From assembly GCA_002440265.1 (NCBI GenBank), contig DJSG01000016.1:1-6428 (forward strand): DNA of 6,428 bases. Direction: 5' to 3'. A program made the translations under genes and the position numbers. The notes below the pieces were generated by a model. That model had not been told where the DNA came from, did not search any database, and worked only from the letters and a program-made list of their open reading frames with translations. The DNA comes from Bacteroidales bacterium UBA6340. Its GTDB lineage: Bacteria; Bacteroidota; Bacteroidia; Bacteroidales; Paludibacteraceae. Positions 1 through 5,205 of the stretch are shown piece by piece (positions within the stretch are counted from its first letter, which is position 1; each line of letters begins with the position of its first letter).

Positions 1-1630
1 GTTTGTATAGACCACCATTGGCGTACTTGTAGGTTGTCCACGAGTAGTCTTCTTTTGTGGTGGTCTCGCCCCAAGCATAGTAGTTGCCGTACTCTTCGGG
101 GGTGGTGGCACCTACGTTGCACGACGCCCATTTCAGTCCGCTCGGAAGACCGAGGTCCACCCACGTATGCCCATTTTCCGTGCCGGTGGCGGGACGGAAG
201 TCATACGTTTTTCCGCTCTTGCTGCAATCGTCATAGACTGAGACCGCTGCAGGGTCCTGCGCAAACTCGGCGGTAAAGGTGGAGTCTTTGGTTACGGAGA
301 TGGTACGCGGGTTGTCCGTACTACCGTCGCTCCAACGCACAAAGCGGTAATGCTCATCGGCTATGGCTGTTAGTGTCACCTCCGTGCCGTGTGTGTAGGT
401 GCCGCTTCCTGTTACGGTGCCATGCTCTGCGGTGGCAGTGACGGTGTGTTCGTCAAGGGCAAACTCGGCGGTGAGAATGGTGTCCTTGGTCAATACCAGC
501 GTGTAGGGGTTCTGGGTACTACCGTCGCTCCAACGCACAAAGCGGTAATGCTCTTTGGTGGCAGTAGCCTTGACGGTGAGCCCGTCGGCGCAGGTATTGG
601 AGACGATGGTGGCGCTACCATAGTTCTTATCAGACGGCTGAACCGTGGCGGTATAGACAGGACCTTCAATGATATTGGTAAATGCAGACCACACAGCACT
701 ATCTTGGTAAGCCTTTTTGGCACCGCAAGGCACATATACAGGGATGTCTGTGGAGACACCATCAAAGCAAGTCTTATCACATACCGGAGGTGTCTTGGCT
801 TCTACATATATGGATGTAAAAGACTCAATATAACTAAATGCGCAATACCCGATACTTGTTACGTTTTTTGGGATAGTGATGGAGGTAAGCCCGCAAACAG
901 TAAATGCCATCTCTCCAATGCTTGTTACGCTTTCGGGGATAACAATTGAAGTAAGGCTTGTACACTCACCAAACATATAATCTGTGATACTGGTTAGGTT
1001 CTTAGGAAGTGTAACCGAAGTAAGTTTAGGGCTGCGGCTAAAAACACCCCTATCCATACTTGTCACGCTTTCAGGGATAGTGATAGAAACAAGACTTTCA
1101 CAGGAAGAAAAAGCCGAGGAACCTATACTTGTCAAGCCTTCATGGAGTGTTACAGAGGTAAGGGCTTTGCAATTGCTGAAAACACCTTGCCCAATGCTTT
1201 TTACACTTGCGGGAACATCAATAGATGTCATGGCGGAACAATAGCCGAAAGCAGAGCGCTCTATGCTTGTCAAGCCATCATGGAGTGTTACAGAGGTAAG
1301 GCTTTTGCAGTCATAGAAAGCACGTTCACCGATACTTGTCACACTCCCCGAAATATCAACAGATGTAAGTTTTGTGCACTCATTGAATGCATATTTTCCG
1401 ATACTTGTTACCTTGTATGTCTTGCCGTCATTAGTAACCGAAGCAGGGATGGTAACAGATGTTAGTCCTGCATAGTTATTACTGCTACCCGAGTAGGAGT
1501 ACACTTGGTATGTTACTTCCACGGTACTTTCGCTCAGAATGTTGTAGTACAAGTCGCCGGACTGGAAGTCGTACGCCCAAAGGGCTGCGGTGGCAAGGAG
1601 CGTCACCAAAAAAGATAGTAATCTTTTCAT
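1..1630 (-). CDS. BspA-type leucine-rich-repeat surface protein with InlB-like repeats, 3' end outside window (partial)
   Basis: The reading frame starts at the ATG whose first base is 1630 and stays open to the left edge (543 codons plus one base), so the C-terminus is missing. Residues 1-19 form a signal peptide (MKRLLSFLVTLLATAALWA). Residues about 56-322 carry some ten BspA/LRR_5 repeats of 22-23 residues, pattern LTSVTIPxSVTSIGxxAFxxC, closing with a VYVPCGAKKAYQ-type cap. Two InlB-like (Listeria-Bacteroides type) repeats follow at about 325-391 and 395-457, both containing EHYRFVRWSDGST. From about residue 488, VDLGLPSGLKWASCNVGA and EEYGNYYAWGE match the start of a Fib_succ_major-type domain. 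The protein is expected to be exported and to act at the cell surface, where BspA relatives bind host or matrix proteins; its ligand is unknown. The C-terminus, which would show a type IX secretion signal or another anchor, is not visible. The start is supported by the signal peptide and the A-rich leader. Family assignment is firm; exact role is not. Confidence 0.93.
   Translation of the reverse strand, partial: MKRLLSFLVTLLATAALWAYDFQSGDLYYNILSESTVEVTYQVYSYSGSSNNYAGLTSVTIPASVTNDGKTYKVTSIGKYAFNECTKLTSVDISGSVTSIGERAFYDCKSLTSVTLHDGLTSIERSAFGYCSAMTSIDVPASVKSIGQGVFSNCKALTSVTLHEGLTSIGSSAFSSCESLVSITIPESVTSMDRGVFSRSPKLTSVTLPKNLTSITDYMFGECTSLTSIVIPESVTSIGEMAFTVCGLTSITIPKNVTSIGYCAFSYIESFTSIYVEAKTPPVCDKTCFDGVSTDIPVYVPCGAKKAYQDSAVWSAFTNIIEGPVYTATVQPSDKNYGSATIVSNTCADGLTVKATATKEHYRFVRWSDGSTQNPYTLVLTKDTILTAEFALDEHTVTATAEHGTVTGSGTYTHGTEVTLTAIADEHYRFVRWSDGSTDNPRTISVTKDSTFTAEFAQDPAAVSVYDDCSKSGKTYDFRPATGTENGHTWVDLGLPSGLKWASCNVGATTPEEYGNYYAWGETTTKEDYSWTTYKYANGGLYK
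318..553 (-). repeat. 38-bp exact direct repeat pair inside the InlB-like repeats
   Basis: Bases 318-355 and 516-553 are identical over 38 bp, 198 bp (66 codons) apart and in the same frame. They encode the shared EHYRFVRWSDGST core of the two InlB-like repeats. The flanking parts of the two repeats differ at many positions, so the identity is confined to the core. Confidence 0.9.
1128..1301 (-). repeat. Near-identical segments of the leucine-rich repeats, 138 bp apart
   Basis: Bases 1128-1163 and 1266-1301 match at 35 of 36 positions with a spacing of 138 bp, equal to 46 codons or two 23-residue repeats. They encode LTSVTLHEGLTSI and LTSVTLHDGLTSI. Units alternate between a VTLH(D/E)G type and a VDIS/IDVP type, so the unit of duplication appears to be a pair of leucine-rich repeats. 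Confidence 0.85.
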
Positions 1631-1638
1631 AATGTTTA

Positions 1639-1710
1639 TTGTTTTAGTTGTTTGATTTGATGTTTGATTCGTTGTTTGATTTGATGTTTGATTCGTTGTT
1701 TTATTTGTTG
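1639..1710 (-). repeat. 12-bp minisatellite in the 5' leader of the surface-protein gene
   Basis: Read on the minus strand, these 72 bases split into six 12-mers: caacaaataaaa, caacgaatcaaa, catcaaatcaaa, caacgaatcaaa, catcaaatcaaa, caactaaaacaa. The middle four form two exact copies of a 24-bp unit (1651-1674 and 1675-1698); the outer two are degenerate. The transcript would be an A/C-rich, almost G-free, unstructured stretch ending 8 nt before the start codon. Bacteroidetes lack strong Shine-Dalgarno use and favour A-rich unstructured starts, so this leader could help initiation; that effect is inferred. Confidence 0.85.
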
Positions 1711-1763
1711 TTCCTTAACATAGCAGGACAAAGCGCAATAAACGCCTTTTTTTGCAACACCGC

Positions 1764-1781
1764 GAACCCCGTAAGGAGTTC
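1764..1781 (-). promoter_or_regulatory. Hairpin near the predicted 5' end of the surface-protein mRNA
   Basis: On the minus strand GAACTCC-TTAC-GGGGTTC folds into a 7-bp stem (one G-T pair) with a 4-nt loop. It begins within a few bases of the transcription start predicted from the promoter at 1789-1820. A 5'-terminal stem of this kind can protect mRNA from decay. The stem is seen in the sequence; its function is inferred. Confidence 0.5.
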
Positions 1782-1788
1782 ACGAGTG

Positions 1789-1820
1789 CAAAATTACAAC
1801 AATAATTGCAAATATGCAAA
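1789..1820 (-). promoter_or_regulatory. Bacteroidetes-type promoter for the surface-protein gene
   Basis: On the minus strand TTTG (1820-1817) is followed after 20 bases by TAATTTTG (1796-1789). This matches both Bacteroides consensus elements, -33 TTTG and -7 TAnnTTTG, with normal spacing. Transcription would start near 1783, giving a leader of about 150 nt that contains the hairpin and the 12-bp repeats. Confidence 0.7.
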
Positions 1821-1913
1821 AAATAGAGTAAAATACAGGGCAACTGCATCAAAAATTAGCACTTTCTATGTATTGCACGATACTATTATTGTTCTTTGCA
1901 TTATTAATAACAT

Positions 1914-2010
1914 AGCCGGGGACGCGGACGCCCTGCGGGGTCCCCATAAGTCCGTGGACGTAGCGGGGTGCTCCAAGCGAGGCGAAAGCCTGTGGCATGA
2001 GCAGAACTCC
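1914..2010. other. GC-rich foldable island, possible dispersed repeat or structured RNA
   Basis: About 95 bases are strikingly richer in G+C than the AT-rich DNA on both sides. Three foldable elements stand out. GGAC(G)CCC-TGC-GGGGTCC at 1926-1943 makes a 7-bp stem with one bulged G. GTCCGTGGAC at 1950-1959 is a 10-bp palindrome. AGGC-GAAA-GCCT at 1980-1991 is a stem with a GNRA tetraloop. The outer GGGGAC (1918-1923) and GTCCCC (1940-1945) form an alternative pairing. Imperfect direct repeats flank the island (tctttgcat...aataa at 1893-1910 and tcttgcat...aataa at 2017-2033). No matching RNA family is recognised; a mobile or dispersed intergenic element is equally possible. Confidence 0.4.
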
Positions 2011-2066
2011 TTATCGTCTTGCATCGTCAATAATACAATATGACATCAATTATACTATTCATTGAG

Positions 2067-2126
2067 CCCCTCCTTTGGAGGGGTTGGGGAGGTCTTTTTC
2101 TTTATGTGGTTGGGGGAGTCTCTTTC
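2067..2126. repeat. REP-like G/C palindrome with a duplicated tail
   Basis: CCCCTCC-TTT-GGAGGGG at 2067-2083 is a perfect 7-bp stem with a 3-nt loop. It leads into ggttggggaggtctttttc (2082-2100), of which a second copy with 16 of 19 matches lies at 2108-2126. From memory, C-rich/G-rich palindromes of this kind are scattered between genes in Bacteroidetes genomes; I could not check copies here. The T-run after the stem resembles a terminator, but no plus-strand gene lies upstream of it in the window. Confidence 0.55.
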
Positions 2127-2155
2127 AAGGTGAATGACATACCGCCTTATTGCAT

Positions 2156-2183
2156 ATTAACTATTAACTATTAACCATTACCT
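2156..2183. repeat. 7-bp AT-rich tandem repeat
   Basis: The unit attaact occurs twice exactly at 2156-2169, then as attaacc and attacct up to 2183. It directly abuts the left arm of the large palindrome. No function is evident. Confidence 0.7.
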
Positions 2184-2230
2184 ATCACATACTCTTGACT
2201 CGACTCCGAGTCGAGTCAAGAGTATGTGAT
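2184..2230. repeat. Perfect 47-bp palindrome with 23-bp arms
   Basis: Bases 2184-2206 are the exact reverse complement of 2208-2230, with a single base, C2207, at the centre. The core at 2197-2217 is two GACTC units, a C, then two GAGTC units. The outer part of each arm is ATCACATACT and its complement AGTATGTGAT. An RNA from either strand would form a very stable hairpin, and the DNA could extrude a cruciform. There is no U-tract that would make it an ordinary terminator. It lies about 120 bp upstream of the operon promoter. Confidence 0.92.
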
Positions 2231-2275
2231 TAGTATGTGATTAGTATGTGATTAGTATGTGATTAGTATGTGATT
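2221..2275 (+). repeat. Five exact tandem copies of an 11-bp repeat
   Basis: The unit AGTATGTGATT occurs five times without error at 2221-2231, 2232-2242, 2243-2253, 2254-2264 and 2265-2275. The first copy is also the outer part of the right arm of the palindrome, and an inverted near-copy (10 of 11 bases) lies at its left end, 2183-2193. The period is close to one DNA turn, so each unit faces about the same side of the helix. Exact copies suggest recent expansion. The array ends about 75 bp before the operon -33 element. Confidence 0.93.
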
Positions 2276-2349
2276 AATGGGTGGATAACGAGTGGATGCC
2301 GACATCATTTCACCTCGTATGTATGGCAATGCAAAAAAGCATTCCTCCC

Positions 2350-2381
2350 CTTGCAAAACTGCCCAAAAAGCAGTATCTTTG
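2350..2381 (+). promoter_or_regulatory. Bacteroidetes-type promoter for the dehydrogenase-pepT operon
   Basis: TATCTTTG (2374-2381) matches TAnnTTTG exactly. CTTG (2350-2353), 20 bases upstream, matches three of four bases of the -33 element TTTG. Only eight bases separate the -7 element from the ATG at 2390, so transcription should start at or within a few bases of the start codon, giving a leaderless or nearly leaderless mRNA. Confidence 0.65.
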
Positions 2382-2389
2382 TCGCCGAT

Positions 2390-3301
2390 ATGCGTATAGC
2401 GTTTACCACAGAACTCCCCCCCGAGGGTTTTGCCCGCCTTGGCGGACACACGTTGGGTGTGCCGCTGGCTGATGCCGACATCTTGGTCGCCACTTTCGAC
2501 AAGCGTGTGCCCCGCGAGATGATAGCGCAAGCACCTCATCTTCAACTGATTGCGAACTTTGGCGCGGGCTTCAACAATATCGACCTTGACGCTTGCCGCG
2601 AGCGCGGTATCCGTGTCACCAACACGCCCCAACCTGTCATCGAACCCACTGCCGAACTGGCTTTCGCCCTCATGCACGATGTGGCACGCCGCACCGCGGA
2701 GTTCGACCGACGGCTGCGCAACCACACCGCGGAGCCTTTCGGCGTGATGAACAATCTGAGTCATTCGCTCTACGGTAAGGTACTGGGAATCATCGGAATG
2801 GGTCGTATCGGACAAGCCCTCGCGCGTCGGGCCGTGGCAAGTGGAATGACCATCATCTACCACAACCGTCATCAACTGCCCGCCGACATTGAGCAGCAGT
2901 ACCACGCCGCATACACGCCCCTTGACACGCTCTTGCAAGAGGCTGACTTCGTGAGTCTTAACCTCCCGTACACCCCTGACACCCACCATCTGATAAGCAC
3001 GCGCGAGTTGGCTATGATGAAGCCGACCGCCTACCTCATCAATACCGCGCGCGGTGCGCACGTGTGTGAGGAAGCATTAATCAAAGCCCTGCAAACCAAC
3101 CGGATAGCCGGCGCAGCCTTGGACGTATTCGAGTACGAACCGCACATCGCCGATGCCCTGCTCTCCCTCGACAATGTCGTCCTCTCTCCCCATACGGGCA
3201 CAGGCACATGGGAAGGGCGTATCGCCATGTGCGAGAACGTCTGCGACAACATCCTCGCCTTCATCAACCATGAATTTAACAAAATGAACATAGTGTTATG
3301 A
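2390..3301 (+). CDS. D-isomer-specific 2-hydroxyacid dehydrogenase
   Basis: This 303-residue cytoplasmic enzyme belongs to the family that reversibly reduces 2-keto acids to D-2-hydroxy acids with NAD(P)H (glyoxylate/hydroxypyruvate reductase-like). Visible family marks are IANFGAGFNNIDLDACRERG (residues 54-73), the nucleotide-binding GMGRIG (136-141), and the catalytic triad Arg221 (NTARG), Glu250 (VFEYEP) and His268 (LSPHTG). The second beta strand of the Rossmann fold ends in YHNR (157-160) without the acidic residue that favours NAD, so NADP use is plausible. The N-terminal lobe is slightly short for the family (usually 310-330 residues). I chose ATG 2390 because homology begins there (MRIAFTTEL) and a promoter lies immediately upstream; an in-frame ATG at 2270 would place coding sequence across that promoter. 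The stop overlaps the pepT start as ATGA, implying translational coupling. The exact substrate cannot be told. Confidence 0.9.
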   Translation: MRIAFTTELPPEGFARLGGHTLGVPLADADILVATFDKRVPREMIAQAPHLQLIANFGAGFNNIDLDACRERGIRVTNTPQPVIEPTAELAFALMHDVARRTAEFDRRLRNHTAEPFGVMNNLSHSLYGKVLGIIGMGRIGQALARRAVASGMTIIYHNRHQLPADIEQQYHAAYTPLDTLLQEADFVSLNLPYTPDTHHLISTRELAMMKPTAYLINTARGAHVCEEALIKALQTNRIAGAALDVFEYEPHIADALLSLDNVVLSPHTGTGTWEGRIAMCENVCDNILAFINHEFNKMNIVL

Positions 3302-4509
3302 ATATCACAGACAGATTTCTGAAGTACGTCAGTTTCTGCACCACTTCGGACGAAGAGACGAATATGACGCCTTCTACCCCGGGGCAGATGGAGTTCGCCG
3401 AGTACCTGAAAAACGAATTGCAAACCATTGGTATGCAGGATGTAACGCTCGACAAGAACGGTTACCTGATGGCTACCTTGCCTGCCAACACAGACGGCAA
3501 ACCCACTATCGGCTTTATCGCCCACATGGACACATCGCCTGACGCCAGTGGCAAGCACGTTCAGCCGCGCATCATCAAGAACTACAACGGCGAGGATATA
3601 CTCCTCAACGAGGAAGAAGTCATCGTCCTCGAAACCTCCAAGTACCCCGAAATACTCCGTTACAAGGGGCAGGACATCATCGTCACCAACGGCAAGACGC
3701 TCCTCGGCGCGGACGACAAAGCGGGTATCGCAGAGATTGTCTCGGCGTGCGAGTACCTCATACAGCACCCCGAAATCAAACACGGCAAGATTCGTGTAGG
3801 CTTCACGCCCGACGAGGAAATCGGTCAGGGAGCCGACCACTTTGATGTCGCGAAGTTCGGCTGCGACTTTGCCTACACCATGGACGGCGGTGCCATAGGC
3901 GAACTGGAGTTCGAGAACTTCAATGCCGCAAGTTGCAAGATACATGTGCACGGCGTCAACGTACACCCGGGCTACGGCTACCACAAGATGCTCAACTCCA
4001 TGCGCATTGCCTACCAGTTGGCTGTCATGCTGCCCCGCTGGGAGACCCCCGAGCATACGCAGGGCTACGAGGGCTTCTATCATCTCGTTGGCATGACCGG
4101 CACCGTGGAGGAGACCACCCTCAGTTACATCATCCGCGACCACGACCGTGCCCGTTTCGAGAGCCGCAAGCGCGAGATGGAGCACCTTGTGCGCAAGATA
4201 AACCGCGAGTACGGCGAGGGCACCGCAGAGATAGAACTGCGTGACCAGTACTATAATATGCGCGAAAAGGTGGAACCTGTCATGCACATCGTAACCCTTG
4301 TGGAAGAAGCCATGAAGGAAGTGGGCGTCACCCCGCATATCCAGCCTATCCGTGGCGGTACGGACGGCGCACGCTTGTCATTCGAAGGGCTGCCCTGCCC
4401 CAACATCTTCGCCGGCGGTGAGAACTTCCACAGCCGCTTCGAGTACCTCCCTATCCCCTCCATGGAGAAAGCCATGCAAGTCATTCTCAAGATAGTAGAA
4501 AAGGCATAG
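3298..4509 (+). CDS. pepT: Peptidase T (tripeptide aminopeptidase)
   Basis: PepT is a cytoplasmic dizinc aminopeptidase of the M20 family that removes the N-terminal residue from tripeptides. The 403-residue product has the usual length and a complete active site: His76 and Asp78 (AHMDTSPD), bridging Asp139 (LLGADDKAG), catalytic Glu173 and metal ligand Glu174 (PDEEIGQGAD), Asp196 (YTMDGG) and His378 (GGENFHSR). Arg280 in YIIRDHD corresponds to the residue that binds the substrate carboxylate in Salmonella PepT. The dimerisation (lid) domain covers about residues 205-320, beginning near the HVHGVNVHPGYGYHKMLNS segment. The gene begins inside the stop of the dehydrogenase gene (ATGA overlap) and ends 10 bases before the next gene, so it is almost certainly co-transcribed with both. 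No promoter of its own is visible. Identification is firm. Confidence 0.97.
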   Translation: MNITDRFLKYVSFCTTSDEETNMTPSTPGQMEFAEYLKNELQTIGMQDVTLDKNGYLMATLPANTDGKPTIGFIAHMDTSPDASGKHVQPRIIKNYNGEDILLNEEEVIVLETSKYPEILRYKGQDIIVTNGKTLLGADDKAGIAEIVSACEYLIQHPEIKHGKIRVGFTPDEEIGQGADHFDVAKFGCDFAYTMDGGAIGELEFENFNAASCKIHVHGVNVHPGYGYHKMLNSMRIAYQLAVMLPRWETPEHTQGYEGFYHLVGMTGTVEETTLSYIIRDHDRARFESRKREMEHLVRKINREYGEGTAEIELRDQYYNMREKVEPVMHIVTLVEEAMKEVGVTPHIQPIRGGTDGARLSFEGLPCPNIFAGGENFHSRFEYLPIPSMEKAMQVILKIVEKA

Positions 4510-4519
4510 GCGTTCAATT

Positions 4520-5179
4520 ATGGAAGAAAAGGGATATGTATATATACTGACCAACCCGAGTTTTCGGGAGGATTGGGTGAAGATAGGCAAGAGCGCACGC
4601 CCCTTAGATGTACGTTCCAAGGAACTGGACAATACGGCTGTGCCGTTGCCTTTTGAGATATACGCCACCATTCAGACAACCAAATACGACTATGTGGAGA
4701 AATATATCCACAAGACCATTGACCGGCTGACAGATTTGCGCATACGCCAGAACAGAGAGTTCTTCAATGTACAGCCGGCAGTTGCCTTGGATATATTCCG
4801 CGATATAGCCAACATGCTGGATGACGCGGTAATCACCGTATATAAGGACAACAAACCTATTGAGCGGCATACCGCTGAGAGTGTGGACACTTCCAATGAA
4901 GAGCAGGTACATACGCCCAAGCGCGGACGATTCAAATTCAGTATGGTGGGCATACAAATAGGCGAGATGATAACCTTTGTGCCTACAGGTGTACAAGTGA
5001 AAGTGGCAAGTGACGATACCGTAGAGTACGAGGGACGCATCTACAAACTGTCACCTTTCGTAGGTACATTTATGCCTGAAGACAAACGTAACAATTCCGG
5101 TGCCTATCAAGGTGCCAAATACTTTTCATACAAAGGAAAGATATTGGACGATATGCGCTGCGAGTTAGAAAACAAATAG
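4520..5179 (+). CDS. GIY-YIG (T5orf172/MUG113-type) protein with RAMA-like C-terminal domain
   Basis: The 219-residue product starts with a small GIY-YIG-superfamily domain of the T5orf172 type: GYVYIL (5-10) stands for GIY, VKIGKS (20-25) for YIG, followed by Arg27 and Arg32, Glu60 with His64 (EKYIHKTI), and RQNREFFNV (76-84). A charged linker (about 105-136) leads to a second domain, about 137-215, with FKFSMVGIQIGEMITF, a central YEGRIYKLSPF and GAYQGAKYFSYKGKILDD. This resembles RAMA domains, which are associated with restriction and methylase proteins and are predicted to read modified DNA; that assignment is from pattern memory. Expected role: nicking, cutting or binding nucleic acid, target unknown. 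No signal peptide or membrane segment is seen. The gene starts 10 bases after pepT and ends 26 bases before gcvT. In a sample of its first 66 or so codons roughly 44% end in A/T, against roughly a quarter in a pepT sample, suggesting separate ancestry. Confidence 0.75.
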   Translation: MEEKGYVYILTNPSFREDWVKIGKSARPLDVRSKELDNTAVPLPFEIYATIQTTKYDYVEKYIHKTIDRLTDLRIRQNREFFNVQPAVALDIFRDIANMLDDAVITVYKDNKPIERHTAESVDTSNEEQVHTPKRGRFKFSMVGIQIGEMITFVPTGVQVKVASDDTVEYEGRIYKLSPFVGTFMPEDKRNNSGAYQGAKYFSYKGKILDDMRCELENK

Positions 5180-5205
5180 ACTACAAACCATTAAATTACA
5201 ATACA

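Larger units (their letters stand above)
1631..2389. other. 759-bp divergent intergenic region rich in repeats
   Basis: This gap separates the minus-strand surface-protein gene from the plus-strand operon. I see no credible protein gene in it. It holds outward-facing promoters at each side and, between them, a series of tandem and inverted repeats listed separately. The unassigned parts, about 1821-1913, 2011-2066, 2127-2155 and 2276-2349, are mostly AT-rich and show nothing I can name. One small exception is a 5-bp hairpin, AATGC/GCATT around A6, at 2328-2343. Confidence 0.8.

Noticed and set aside
389..1465. Plus-strand open frames inside the surface-protein gene
   Set aside because: They lie opposite a continuous minus-strand frame with clear signal peptide and repeat domains.
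1648..2043. A 131-residue plus-strand frame starting MFDLMFDSLFDL
   Set aside because: Its repetitive start is the 12-bp minisatellite read on the wrong strand, and the rest crosses a promoter and the GC-rich island.
2067..2100. Intrinsic terminator (stem followed by a T-run)
   Set aside because: No plus-strand gene lies upstream in the window, and the T-run is separated from the stem by about 11 bases.
2221..2275. CRISPR array
   Set aside because: The 11-bp units are directly adjacent with no spacers, and no cas gene is present.
2270..2389. Upstream in-frame ATG for the dehydrogenase at 2270
   Set aside because: It would add 40 residues unlike the family, begins inside the last 11-bp repeat, and translates across the promoter at 2350-2381.
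3031..4338. A 435-residue open frame on the minus strand opposite pepT and the end of the dehydrogenase gene
   Set aside because: Antisense to two well-identified genes; its length follows from their codon bias and it has no family features.
5180..5205. Promoter in the gap before gcvT
   Set aside because: No match to TAnnTTTG is present in the 26 bases.
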